From a virus, in IMG/VR virus record IMGVR_UViG_3300042892_000491, positions 1-29,112 of that record: a DNA stretch of 29,112 bases. One strand, written 5' to 3'. This document shows positions 8,501 to 16,389 of this stretch, piece by piece. The notes beneath the pieces were generated by a model. That model was not told the origin of the DNA. It did no database searches and was given only the letters and a program-made list of their open reading frames with translations. Both the position numbers and the translations under genes were made by a program. Every line of letters begins with the position of its first letter. The first letter of the stretch is position 1.

Positions 8501-11500
8501 TGTCTCAGTTTATTCCAGACAATGATGTTGCGTACTTGAATGAAGAAGCAATTAAAGACTTGATGGGTTATTACGATAATGTTTCTGGTGGTAAAACTGT
8601 CGATGGTGCTGCTGGTTATGCTCCTTGGTCTGGAGATAAAGGACTGGATGTTACTCCAGAGTTTAAACCAGGAGAAGATGTTGTAGAGTCTATGGCGGTT
8701 AGAGACTTCTCGCAGTCTACTGGCGCAAGACCCCGTGGAAGTAACGTCATTACGTATAATGACTTGATGGGTGAAATAGATAGATATTCTGCTTTAGCTA
8801 AAGAGGCTTACGATAGACCAGAGTTTTTTGCTACTGGTGCTGGTGTTGGACGAAAGACATATTCGGCAAAGTCGCTTCTTGAAATTGACGCTAAATTAAC
8901 CGCTGCTCGTGCAAAGGTTAAACAACTTAGAGCAGCAAAAACATCTGGAACAGAGTCTTTGTCTGCTGCCCGTGAACTTGACGATGCACTTAACACTATT
9001 AAAGAAATCACTAGTGGTGGTTCTTTAACACGACCTGAATGGTTCCAAAGTGTTGCACATACAAACGAGGAACTTGGTCGTGCTTTGTTTGACTACCATA
9101 TTGTTTCCGACCTTGGAAAACGTTGGAATACTGTAAGCGAAATATTCTCTACGTTTGGTATTGCACCTAGTGAAAGAGTGTTCACTCGTATCAGTAAGAA
9201 TGTTTCACAAAAGTTTATTGATATTATTGATAGCAACTTGACTTCTACACGTATTGGTGTTTTGAATCTTGAAAAGTTTGAAAGGGCTGTTTCCGATATT
9301 ATTAACAACCCAGACCTTTCTGTATCTGCTGGTCGTGTCTTTCAAGACCAATGGGACAAACTGAGTTCTGCCGAGCGTGAAACAATCCAAGTTGCTTTAG
9401 GAAACAAGTCTGTAGCAAGTGGGGACGCCTATAGTCTCCGCATGGAACTAAAAGCAATCAAGGGCAGGGCACGTAAGGCTGGTGCAACTCGTTCAGAAAT
9501 AACTAAACTAGAAAATGATTTCTACAAAGAAAAAGTAGATCCATGGTATACACAGGCTTTCCCTGAAGGAAGAAACTACAAGGGCGACAAGACTGCTGCT
9601 CTTAAAGAGCTTGCACCTGTTCAAAGAAAGGGAGCCAAGTCTACGTACATGACTCCGTTCGCTGAAGAAGCTGATGCTGCTATTGTCAAGTCGTTCTTTG
9701 AAAAGCATTTGGGTGCTTCAACTATTAAAGGAAGAAGCGCCACCCCTGTCGGGTATGTTGGCGAGTCTGGTAGTGGATCGATGGTTAAAGTTGTTGGTGG
9801 AGAGAATACTTTGCAGACAAAAATTAAAGCATTGAAAGAATCTAAAGCTCGTTATGGTCAGATGTTGGATGAAGATTTGGATATGGAAACTTTCCTTCGT
9901 GACCCAGGCGCACCACAGACTCGTCCTAGCATGAAGGTGCGTATTATGCAGCACACTTCAGAGCGTTGGCAGGCAGCTACTAAGGAAGCACAAACAGAAG
10001 CAGATAACTTTGCTTTGCGTACTCGTGATGCTGTGTCTGCTAAAGAATCTGCTACTGTTCTTCAAACAGAAGCTGATCTGTTGTCCAAGGGTAAAGCCGT
10101 TCCTGCAAACTTCCTGGCTAAAGTCAAGGCTGTGGAGCCAAAGATTAAAGCCATTGAAACTGCTGACAAGGCAGTTGCTGCTGCTCAATCAAAACTGGAT
10201 GATGTAACTGCAAAGCTTGCAGAGGTTCAAGATTCTATTGCTGCAAAACAAGAAGTCTGGGTTTCTTCTGGCAAAAAAGGAAAGCGCCCTTTAACAAACA
10301 CAGAGTCTACCCGTATTGAGCGTTTAACTCCTGCAGTCAAGTCTGCTCAGAAGCAGCTTGACACGGTACAGAAAGCTAGAGCCAATGTTCCTGCGTTGAC
10401 TCCTAATGAGTCCAAGTTTGTTGATTTGGTTAAGGCTGAACCAACAATGAAAGCAGCCAACCCTATAACTGGTCAGACTGCACGCCCTGGACGCCCTTCT
10501 GCTCCTTATGCTGAACAAGCCAAGAAGATTATTGACACATACAACAAAAAGGCGAACAGTGTTATGACTGCTAAGGCTAAGGGTGATGAAAGACTTGTAC
10601 AAGTCATGAATGATGTTGCTGCATATGATCTTTCTACTTTTACTGATGGTTTTAAAACTGTTGATGGAGAGTATGCTGCATTTGACAATGGAACTAAAGT
10701 TGTTTTCACTCCCGAAGAAGCAGAGTCTTTGTATGTTGGTGGTTCGGTAAGATCTTCTGTTACTTCCGAAAACGTTAATGATTCTATTCGTGAAATACTA
10801 CAAGAGAAGAAACTTCTTGAACAGCAATACAAAGCAGCTGGCGCTGCTTTTGATGCGGTTCGTCGTAGAATGCCATCTGGTCAGCGTAGATCTGGTTTTG
10901 CTATGTCTGTGTCTGCTGTTGATGGAGACATTTACCAACAAGCATTTGTAAAGTTCAACAATGAAATTGATAGAATCAATGCAAGAGTTGCTGGCTTGAA
11001 CGCCGACCTTGTACCTCTTGAGGTGTCTAAAAGAGCATTGGACCCAAAGGTTCAAGCTTCTGCTTTAAAGAAGATGAGTATTCTTGTTAATGGTTCCAAG
11101 CGTGCTGGTGCTGTTTTTGATGAAGTTGGCGTTGGTCGCTGGGTTGACAACACGCATCCTACTCTTGTTGATGTTGCACGTCGTGACGGTCTTAAAGAGA
11201 TGGACGAACTAACTGCTTTGGGAGTTAACGCTCGTAGCACCCCCAAGTCTGTGTCTGAGCGTCTAGACAAGGGCTACAAGGTTGGTGGACGTGATCTTGA
11301 GATGCGTAGAGCAAACCTAGATAGGGCTTTTAAATCAACTCCAGAGTATAAGCATCTTCAGGAACTTGCCGAGATGGAGAATGATGTTGTTGTTGCTTTG
11401 CATAAAAACACTAGAGCTTCTGCTCAATCGATGCAAAACTATGCTAATGAACTTGCTAAAGAACTTGAAATTGCTAGGGGTGCTTTGTCTGGTCCTACCA

Positions 11501-13692
11501 ATGTTGCTAGACTTGAGCAAGAAATTCTAGCCGACGCACAGGCTGCTAGTGATAGTTTGCAAGCACTTAGAGGTGCTGGACCTGTTGGTCCTGATGGTGT
11601 TCCGTTGGAATTGCCAACGTCACCTGCTGCTGTTGATGAGTTTGGTCAGGCTATTACTGCACAGTCTGCTCCTGGTGGTACTTTTGTAGAGCCTGGCACT
11701 ACGCCTAATACTAGGTTGTCTGCTGCTCAGGCTGTTCAGGCTGAAAACAGATACAACGTTGGTTTCGGAAAGATTCAGGCTGATGATGCTGAGGAAGCTC
11801 GTCTTTTGTGGACTGAGAAACGGATTGATCCTGCTACTGGTCGCAAGACGCTACCATCTTTGAGAGATGAAACTATGAAAACAGTTAAGACTGCTTTGGA
11901 AAATAAGCGCACACAGAGGTCTGCTGTTGAGGATATTATTAAAGCGGTTAGTGGTGCGGCTGAAGAAGTGCGTATTAAGATTGAAGTGACTTCTGGTGGT
12001 GTTGACCAGTTTATGGAAGCATTGAACGATGGTCGTCAGTTGGCTGCTTCTTTGCAGCAGCAACTTGATGAAGTTAACATGTTGGTGGCTTCAATGCCAG
12101 CCAAGGACACAATGGATGTATTTAAATCTATGTCTACGGCAAAGGGTGGACGTAAAGTTACTCCTGCTCAACAGTCTGCAGCAATTGAATCTTACAACAA
12201 ATGGTTGAAAGATAACAAGCGTGTGTTTGAAATGCTTTCTGAATCACCTGATGATCCTGTTAACAAGGCATGGGCTGCTGCAGCGATGGCTGATTCGCAG
12301 TTGATTGATTTGGAATTGACTCATGCTGGTGAGTTGCTTGCCATTGCAGGTGCTAGTGCACCTGAATGGACAACCAGAGTGTTTGAACCATTCTCTAAAG
12401 AGTGGAAAAAAGCTGCTGAGGATATGGGCTTATACAAAAATATGAAGCGCATAGACGAAAAGGGATTCCCCAATCTTGTTGGTGACAGTGAAGCACTTAC
12501 CCTTCTTAATAGCGTTGGGCGATTAAACCAACTTGGTGTTGTTAATGACCTTGGTAGGTTTATGAGCGGATACACACAGTTCTTTAAGGCGTACGCTACT
12601 CTTAGTCCTGGTTTCCATTTGCGTAACGAGATAAGCAACGTGTTTTCCATGTTTGCTGCTGGTGCAGATGTAAAGAACATGTATGATGGGTTTAAGTTGT
12701 GGCGTATGGCTGACACTCATTTTTCTGGTGGTGGAAGTGTTGATTCGTTCATTGCAACCTTGCCAGATGCTCAAAAAGAAATTGCACGAAACAGTATTGG
12801 CGTAATGCTTGGCATGGGTGGCGGTAGAACACAAGACGCCCTGAGCAGTTTCATGGCTAGAGGCAACGCTAGAATTAACTCCAACGCTGCTCTTAACTAT
12901 TCAAAGAAAATTGGTGGCAAGCTTGAAGGCTCTGCTCATTTCATGCTGGCTTACGATTCTTTTGTAAAGGGTTTTGACCCTAGCCAGTCGTTCAACAGAA
13001 CAAAGCGTTACTTGTTTGACTATTCAGAGAAGTCGTTGCTGGATGAATCAATGCAAGACATTGTTCCATTCTGGACATGGATGAGCCGCAACTTGCCTTT
13101 GCAGATTACTAACCGCTGGGCTAACCCCAAGCCGTATCTAATGTATCAGCGTATGGTTTCAAACTCCCAAGAAGGAGAGGACATGTCTGGAGTGCCTGCC
13201 TACATGCGTAACGCCATCAGCCTTGGTGGAGACAAGTTCTTGAATCCTGATTTGCCGTTCAGCAGAGTGAACGATCAGATTGATTCACTGACTGACCCTA
13301 AGAGACTTCTTGGATACTTAAACCCTGGTATTCGTGTTCCTTTGGAGACAATGTTTAATCAAGACCTATACACAGGGAAGCCCATGACTGATAAGCAGGA
13401 GAAACTTTCGGGTGCTACTCTTTTGTTGGCTCCGTTCTTGCAAGCCACTGGTCAACTTAGTTACAACCAAGCGGGAGACCCTGTCGCCCCATCAAAGTTT
13501 GTTCGTGCCTTGACACAGATAATACCACCTATTGGGCAGGCACAACGTGTCGGAGACAAAGGTGTCAACAGTTACTTAGGTGTACCAGTTCAGACTGTTA
13601 CACAGAAACAAAAAGATGGTGTGGCTTTTGGTAAGCTTGAACAACTCAGAAAACTTTCCGAAAAACAACGTAACATCCAGAAAGCGGAGTAA
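5599..13692 (+). CDS. Giant (2697-residue) probable internal virion / DNA-ejection protein
   Basis: One uninterrupted 8.1-kb frame encodes 2697 residues. An N-terminal hydrophobic-helix region (about 75-190) includes GDVALDPITYVTFGAG near residue 154. The long middle (about 450-2280) is mostly charged, coiled-coil-like helices rich in Lys, Ala and Glu. The last 400 residues look the most conserved: LSPGFHLRNEISNVFSMF near 2336, then FDYSEKS...DIVPFWTWMSRNLPLQI near 2473-2500. Similar FHLRN and PFWTW-x-x-x-N-x-P-L-Q signatures occur, as I recall, in very large phage structural proteins. I see no polymerase, lysozyme, protease or nucleotidyltransferase motif. Its place after the fibre and repetitive genes and before the lysin matches internal core proteins of T7-like viruses. 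A tail tape measure is less likely, since no tape-measure chaperone genes or long-tail genes are seen. The start has only a weak ribosome-binding site. Confidence 0.75.
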   Translation: MANPYNDQRYAMAKAMREQKQTQPGFTPLNKTTSATGVAYGRQASNMMSTNFDLKSAIDAIGQGKTSKSPQGGVLGSVLGNSVVQGVLKPLSLLALPGRTVISGLREFGDAVDGNNKTKASFGDFKKQAKDVSFGFGTAFNIDTGSKWLDRAIGFAGDVALDPITYVTFGAGKFAGYAGKLDLAKAVLAHNGDEALAASVARFGRAAIKDQNLLTDLGANNHGLYMLGKRIKVGKLNAASGERMGLRIPGSGAIGAFGDNAMAKMRMMGSETKMGEFVRKWTLPNEHLVARTALLKGATASGKPLSTDTSTALIAYFSATPAMKQFMGTLAQSERQVLAKTLETEAGAGLEGYAKEVYKYLENPELLATATPEIQAAVQKWGPEFFDSYEARVGAAMKEVDPASPGFDGVTNYFPRIQSDAAMAYRANPNSPHAADLNSIYSRDPMAGGKNFKTRTMTKDDIWFGHKLTVDDLKSTDRLNKLANDGGFIGDFFETDIRIVAPRYVDEFVKESGILFKHKHLADAGFWERAAAIDMSGEFVDEIMLESIKKSAGSIAGDLNALYKQSSKAYLTFNDALVAHQAKLSGEIKELLGDTGAVGSREILLDTEAALNDILTGGLTISADQLGLAANALDKSKKTLVDLFGYAYTKGGKLVLKDTGREATESTYLLNGILGHLDSIQDDFLDLERQATVLGKDLTGIELKSIADKTDAAHKLALERLKASEENVKIVLEFGNQLESVLEGVISGQTYARDITDILGIIGEKGMLTDTAVSSIVDKTAAGVKNAEKAERVRQTALRNLINKEGGLFQRLTKNTKLNKTSVSKMNDNLFNNNLPKVFTGELSSSEVRSMSIYTLLNDERIYGENVPEFLVAVRDKLLKNLQEADEAEVIAAEIAKDAGGGARKNSGSIWKTQTKPKIAEAKLLRENIDQMDEFVNLMRNTDLLRNLGDTEISWGLFESHARSKPWLSQFIPDNDVAYLNEEAIKDLMGYYDNVSGGKTVDGAAGYAPWSGDKGLDVTPEFKPGEDVVESMAVRDFSQSTGARPRGSNVITYNDLMGEIDRYSALAKEAYDRPEFFATGAGVGRKTYSAKSLLEIDAKLTAARAKVKQLRAAKTSGTESLSAARELDDALNTIKEITSGGSLTRPEWFQSVAHTNEELGRALFDYHIVSDLGKRWNTVSEIFSTFGIAPSERVFTRISKNVSQKFIDIIDSNLTSTRIGVLNLEKFERAVSDIINNPDLSVSAGRVFQDQWDKLSSAERETIQVALGNKSVASGDAYSLRMELKAIKGRARKAGATRSEITKLENDFYKEKVDPWYTQAFPEGRNYKGDKTAALKELAPVQRKGAKSTYMTPFAEEADAAIVKSFFEKHLGASTIKGRSATPVGYVGESGSGSMVKVVGGENTLQTKIKALKESKARYGQMLDEDLDMETFLRDPGAPQTRPSMKVRIMQHTSERWQAATKEAQTEADNFALRTRDAVSAKESATVLQTEADLLSKGKAVPANFLAKVKAVEPKIKAIETADKAVAAAQSKLDDVTAKLAEVQDSIAAKQEVWVSSGKKGKRPLTNTESTRIERLTPAVKSAQKQLDTVQKARANVPALTPNESKFVDLVKAEPTMKAANPITGQTARPGRPSAPYAEQAKKIIDTYNKKANSVMTAKAKGDERLVQVMNDVAAYDLSTFTDGFKTVDGEYAAFDNGTKVVFTPEEAESLYVGGSVRSSVTSENVNDSIREILQEKKLLEQQYKAAGAAFDAVRRRMPSGQRRSGFAMSVSAVDGDIYQQAFVKFNNEIDRINARVAGLNADLVPLEVSKRALDPKVQASALKKMSILVNGSKRAGAVFDEVGVGRWVDNTHPTLVDVARRDGLKEMDELTALGVNARSTPKSVSERLDKGYKVGGRDLEMRRANLDRAFKSTPEYKHLQELAEMENDVVVALHKNTRASAQSMQNYANELAKELEIARGALSGPTNVARLEQEILADAQAASDSLQALRGAGPVGPDGVPLELPTSPAAVDEFGQAITAQSAPGGTFVEPGTTPNTRLSAAQAVQAENRYNVGFGKIQADDAEEARLLWTEKRIDPATGRKTLPSLRDETMKTVKTALENKRTQRSAVEDIIKAVSGAAEEVRIKIEVTSGGVDQFMEALNDGRQLAASLQQQLDEVNMLVASMPAKDTMDVFKSMSTAKGGRKVTPAQQSAAIESYNKWLKDNKRVFEMLSESPDDPVNKAWAAAAMADSQLIDLELTHAGELLAIAGASAPEWTTRVFEPFSKEWKKAAEDMGLYKNMKRIDEKGFPNLVGDSEALTLLNSVGRLNQLGVVNDLGRFMSGYTQFFKAYATLSPGFHLRNEISNVFSMFAAGADVKNMYDGFKLWRMADTHFSGGGSVDSFIATLPDAQKEIARNSIGVMLGMGGGRTQDALSSFMARGNARINSNAALNYSKKIGGKLEGSAHFMLAYDSFVKGFDPSQSFNRTKRYLFDYSEKSLLDESMQDIVPFWTWMSRNLPLQITNRWANPKPYLMYQRMVSNSQEGEDMSGVPAYMRNAISLGGDKFLNPDLPFSRVNDQIDSLTDPKRLLGYLNPGIRVPLETMFNQDLYTGKPMTDKQEKLSGATLLLAPFLQATGQLSYNQAGDPVAPSKFVRALTQIIPPIGQAQRVGDKGVNSYLGVPVQTVTQKQKDGVAFGKLEQLRKLSEKQRNIQKAE

Positions 13693-13693
13693 C

Positions 13694-14134
13694 ATGAAAT
13701 ATTATAATTGGCAGAAACCATCGAAACTTGACTACGTGAAGTTTCGTGTTGCATCACCGAACCTTGAGGTGTTGAATCGCTATTTGGCGAAGCGTTGGGG
13801 TGGTACTAACCTGGGGATTTTTGTGAAGCGCCCTGTTCGTGGTGGCACTGTTCCTTCTACTCATTCGTTTGGAGCGGCTCTTGATTGGCGCTACGACACC
13901 CGTGAGGAGGGTAAAGAAGTCATGGACTGGATAGTACTCAATCATGAGGTACTGGGAATCCAAGTCGTACAAGACTATGTTGGTTGTTGTATTTGGATTG
14001 CTGGTCGTGGCTGGAAAGCCGCAACACCAGACTCTACAGGCTTTGGTCAGCCGTGGGCTAAGTGGATACATGTTGAAACCTCACGTGAGTCTTGGGGAGA
14101 CAAACGCAAGGTTTCAGAACGTATTAAGGGTTAA
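13694..14134 (+). CDS. M15-type D-Ala-D-Ala peptidase-like protein, probable endolysin
   Basis: The 146-residue protein carries the zinc-peptidase signature of the M15/VanY-like family: STHSFGAALD at 55-64 gives His57 and Asp64, and WIHVE near 124-128 gives His126, the third metal ligand. Family members cut peptide bridges in peptidoglycan. As the last late gene, directly after the giant protein (one base after its stop), it is the best endolysin candidate here. No signal peptide or membrane segment is present, so release would need a holin, and none is visible next to it. A virion-borne wall-opening role is also possible given its neighbour. The frame extends upstream to 13580, but that part overlaps the giant gene; the ATG at 13694 is preferred. 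Its stop overlaps the convergent gene by four bases. Confidence 0.8.
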   Translation: MKYYNWQKPSKLDYVKFRVASPNLEVLNRYLAKRWGGTNLGIFVKRPVRGGTVPSTHSFGAALDWRYDTREEGKEVMDWIVLNHEVLGIQVVQDYVGCCIWIAGRGWKAATPDSTGFGQPWAKWIHVETSRESWGDKRKVSERIKG

Positions 14135-14409
14135 TCTTCCCATATATCTATATTGTCACGCTTTAATGCGTACTCCATAGTGCTTAGCAGAGACATCAGG
14201 ACGCTTGTTCCTATCATCCACGATGTGGGGTCACCCATGCGCATGCCATAGCCTGCACGTACTGCGTCTAGCATGTCTGCTTGTGTCATCATAACACTCA
14301 TCTCGTAATACTCTGAGTCTTGGCTGATGATGCGTTCAGCTTTTGCTGATATCTGGTTTATATCTTCTTCGGGAAGAAAGTTTTTAATCCAGTCGTTTTG
14401 ATCTGTCAT
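14131..14409 (-). CDS. Unknown small protein, last gene of the replication operon
   Basis: The 92-residue acidic protein is not one I recognise. It opens MTDQNDWIKNFLPEEDI, has a helical middle, and a hydrophobic stretch near residues 64-79 (SWMIGTSVLMSLLSTM) that is too short and polar to call a membrane segment with confidence. It overlaps the upstream 59-residue gene by 26 bases in another frame. Its TAA overlaps the TAA of the convergent endolysin gene. Being the distal gene of the minus-strand operon, it may be weakly translated. It could be an accessory regulator, but nothing in the sequence shows that. Confidence 0.6.
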   Translation of the reverse strand: MTDQNDWIKNFLPEEDINQISAKAERIISQDSEYYEMSVMMTQADMLDAVRAGYGMRMGDPTSWMIGTSVLMSLLSTMEYALKRDNIDIWED

Positions 14410-14563
14410 TTTTAATCACTATCCAATCGTGTGGCAATCCATTTACAAACACTCCTAAACCTAGTTCGGTATTTGTAACACCGTAATGCTTGGCTAGGAT
14501 TGTCTGCAGTTCTTGGACGCTTACCGCAACGTGGAAGGCGACCGTGAACTGTGTGGCTTTCAT
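14384..14563 (-). CDS. Unknown 59-residue protein, translationally coupled
   Basis: The ATG overlaps the TGA of the preceding gene (ATGA at 14560-14563), a coupling seen throughout this operon. The frame stays open for 59 codons to a TAA at 14384. The product begins MKATQFTVAFHVAVSVQEL and contains ILAKHYGVTNTELGLGVFV, a compact alpha/beta pattern. Without this gene there would be a 150-base hole in an otherwise gapless operon, which supports it. No family is recognised. Its 3' end overlaps the next gene by 26 bases. Confidence 0.6.
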   Translation of the reverse strand: MKATQFTVAFHVAVSVQELQTILAKHYGVTNTELGLGVFVNGLPHDWIVIKNDRSKRLD

Positions 14564-14751
14564 TCTACTTCAGGTTGTTCCTTGCGCATTGCATCTTCAA
14601 TTTTGGTTGCTGATTCAACAATTGATTCTACTGCTGGGGCACCGAACCTATCTTCAAGGTAGTGGATGATTGCAAATATGTTTGCAACAATCCAATATAC
14701 ATCTACTGGTTCTTTCTGCTCTGTATTAGCTATGTCCTGGTGTTCTGTCAT
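14560..14751 (-). CDS. Unknown small acidic protein
   Basis: The 63-residue product (MTEHQDIANTEQKEPVDVYW...) has one mildly hydrophobic helix (YWIVANIFAIIHYLEDRFG) followed by an acidic tail. A good ribosome-binding site (GGAG about 7 bases before the ATG) lies inside the end of the upstream gene, which it overlaps by 26 bases. It ends with an ATGA junction to the next small gene. The family is not recognised. The helix is amphipathic rather than clearly transmembrane, so I do not call it a holin. Confidence 0.6.
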   Translation of the reverse strand: MTEHQDIANTEQKEPVDVYWIVANIFAIIHYLEDRFGAPAVESIVESATKIEDAMRKEQPEVE

Positions 14752-15631
14752 AATCTTCTCCTAACTGAAGGTTGAATGTTTCGTCAATCAACATTAGGGC
14801 TACTACGCAATATCCTACGATATCGAGAAGCGTGTCAAACACTGATTCATTTTTTGCATATTTGTTTTTAAGGTTTGCATACCGTTCTACTTTGTCTGAT
14901 AGACGTACGATAATACCGTACAGTCCAAACTTGTTTATATTTTCGTGACCGTAATCATATTGTTTACTGCACAGTGTTTCAAAGACTGTAACTAAGTCCC
15001 ACGACTCAATATTTCTAAGCTCATTAATAGCGGATACAGCCATGGTTTCAAATATCTTTTCTGTGTTTGCTGATGAAGATGCTGATTTTTCTCCTACTGT
15101 TAGTGCTACAATCCATGTACGCATTGACGGGATATCTGCTGTGCGTAGAACATACATGTCTGCTTGTACTTTTGATAAATACTGGAGCCATTGCATTGCT
15201 GACTGGTCCCATGTGGTTGCTACTCGTACTGATTTTCTAATTGTTGTGTCGTTGCTCATTGTTTCCTTGAGTTTTTCAAATGCTTGGTTTCGTAAACGCC
15301 AAACATGTGTTTTGGTTATTGATAGTTCGTCCGCTATGGACTGAAGTGAACGGCCCTCGTTCATGAGGGCGTTCACAATCCATTGTTCACGTGGCAGTAG
15401 TTGCTCCACATGCATCATCACTGCGTCACGTAGTTCCATTAAACCATCCTGTGGTTCGTATGGTTCTTCGTGTGGCATGGTTTCCATTAACGCTTGGTAT
15501 TCGTTTTCTGGTACTCTGTAACTTGTAGACCCCATTTGACTACGATAGTTTTCAGTGTCGTGGTTATTGGGGCTGTCTGTGTACTGCATAGGCGTTGGCA
15601 TCGTATTTCGTTGGTTCAGATGGGAAATCAT
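14726..15631 (-). CDS. Sigma-region-4-like HTH fused to a nucleotide-modification-associated (Nmad1/DUF1599-like) domain
   Basis: A single 301-codon frame holds two recognisable parts. Residues about 78-123 (LLPREQWIVNALMNEG, then LQSIADELSITKTHVWRLRNQAFEKLK) match the helix-turn-helix of sigma factor region 4 and related regulators. Residues about 212-283 (ETLCSKQYDYGHENINKFGLYG, IVRLSDKVERYANL, ESVFDTLLDIVGYCVVALM) match the DUF1599 / Nmad1 pattern, as I remember it. That domain is common in phages and has been linked to nucleotide metabolism or base modification. About 85 residues of no known type join them. There is no sigma region 2, so it is unlikely to be a complete sigma factor. No strong ribosome-binding site marks a start: ATGs at 15631, 15601 and 15589 are all possible, and all overlap the end of the upstream gene. 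Confidence 0.72.
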   Translation of the reverse strand: MISHLNQRNTMPTPMQYTDSPNNHDTENYRSQMGSTSYRVPENEYQALMETMPHEEPYEPQDGLMELRDAVMMHVEQLLPREQWIVNALMNEGRSLQSIADELSITKTHVWRLRNQAFEKLKETMSNDTTIRKSVRVATTWDQSAMQWLQYLSKVQADMYVLRTADIPSMRTWIVALTVGEKSASSSANTEKIFETMAVSAINELRNIESWDLVTVFETLCSKQYDYGHENINKFGLYGIIVRLSDKVERYANLKNKYAKNESVFDTLLDIVGYCVVALMLIDETFNLQLGEDYDRTPGHS

Positions 15632-16049
15632 CTGTCAATAGTTTAACATACGCTTTCTTGTTGTCATCAAAATGATCGATTGTGCCCTTGGAGATGCAGG
15701 CTTCTTGCCATGCTTCTAGAGGTGATATCCACCATCGTTTTTTCGAGGAGTCGTAAACAAACAAATGTACGGGAGCCATTTGTTGCCAACGGGCAAGTGC
15801 GTTCATCTTTTCTATCTTGAACTTTAATGTCTTGTCACGACCTACACCCATGACTTCAATCATTCCGTCAACCGTGAGGAAGTCTGGAAGGAAACGCATG
15901 ATATACGGTAGTGATTGTGTGTGTAGGTTTGGTCGGTTAAGTCCGAGTCGGTGGTTCGCTGGGAATACATCTTCAAAGACTTTCTCTGCGACGTCCCCCA
16001 TTGCGCCGAAGCGTACGTGGAATGGTGATTGGTGGAATGCGTTACTCAT
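15564..16049 (-). CDS. PD-(D/E)XK nuclease-like protein
   Basis: The 161-residue protein has an early helix GDVAEKVFEDVFP (Glu for motif 1), then RFLPDFLTVDGMIEVMGVGRD. This resembles the Pro-Asp...Glu-x-x core of restriction-like nucleases, followed by a helix (KFKIEKMNALARW) and a beta-rich end. The usual catalytic Lys after the Glu is replaced: the sequence reads Glu-Val-Met, and Arg or Lys occur only a few residues later. It may therefore be a divergent or inactive nuclease. Its ATG overlaps the end of rusA by 8 bases. A role in DNA processing during replication or packaging is inferred from its neighbours; the fold call is tentative. Confidence 0.5.
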   Translation of the reverse strand: MSNAFHQSPFHVRFGAMGDVAEKVFEDVFPANHRLGLNRPNLHTQSLPYIMRFLPDFLTVDGMIEVMGVGRDKTLKFKIEKMNALARWQQMAPVHLFVYDSSKKRWWISPLEAWQEACISKGTIDHFDDNKKAYVKLLTDDFPSEPTKYDANAYAVHRQPQ

Positions 16050-16389
16050 GTTTTGTTACCAGTAGTCGTTGGACGAGTTTATCGTCAGTGTATGCAATGC
16101 CGTTCAATCCGTCCAGGATTGATTTGGCATAGTTGTCGATATCTCCTCGCAGTTTACTCGCTGGTCCATCTAGCGTTTTAACTGTAATAGTTACCTTGTC
16201 TTTGTATAAACCTATCACCATACTTACTGGTGTGTCAGCACATGGTCCATGCCAAGATGAGCCAATGTATCTTTCAAATACAAGGGTCTGTTCTGGGGTA
16301 AATACTCTACCTCTCCTGCCAAGCCTTGGGCGTTGTTTAACCTTTGGCTTGACTGGGATGGTTTGTTTGTGGTTGATTGGTTCTGTCAT
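16042..16389 (-). CDS. rusA: RusA-type Holliday junction resolvase
   Basis: The 115-residue protein is of normal RusA length. It shows the family pattern: a Pro-rich start (IPVKPKVKQRPRLGRRGRVFTP), the acidic motif RGDIDNYAKSILDGLNG at about 81-97 with Asp83, Asp85 and Asp93, then YTDDKLV with Asp102 and Asp103, and a Lys near the end. RusA dimers cut four-way DNA junctions symmetrically, which in phages resolves recombination intermediates and branched DNA before packaging. The gene starts with an ATGA overlap to the primase and overlaps the next gene by 8 bases, so it is fully embedded in the replication operon. Confidence 0.92.
   Translation of the reverse strand: MTEPINHKQTIPVKPKVKQRPRLGRRGRVFTPEQTLVFERYIGSSWHGPCADTPVSMVIGLYKDKVTITVKTLDGPASKLRGDIDNYAKSILDGLNGIAYTDDKLVQRLLVTKHE

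Noticed and set aside
5599-13692. Virion RNA polymerase (N4-like) as an explanation for the giant gene
   Set aside because: No single-subunit RNA polymerase motifs were found by eye; composition is coiled-coil-like through most of the length.
13580-13693. Upstream extension of the M15 peptidase frame
   Set aside because: This part overlaps the end of the giant gene, and the ATG at 13694 begins the domain at its expected place.
14560-14751. Holin candidate in the 63-residue gene
   Set aside because: Its hydrophobic helix contains charged residues and is amphipathic, and the gene is in the replication operon rather than next to the lysin.
14726-15631. Complete phage sigma factor
   Set aside because: Only a region-4-like helix-turn-helix is visible; region 2, needed for -10 recognition and core binding, is missing and a different domain fills the C-terminus.
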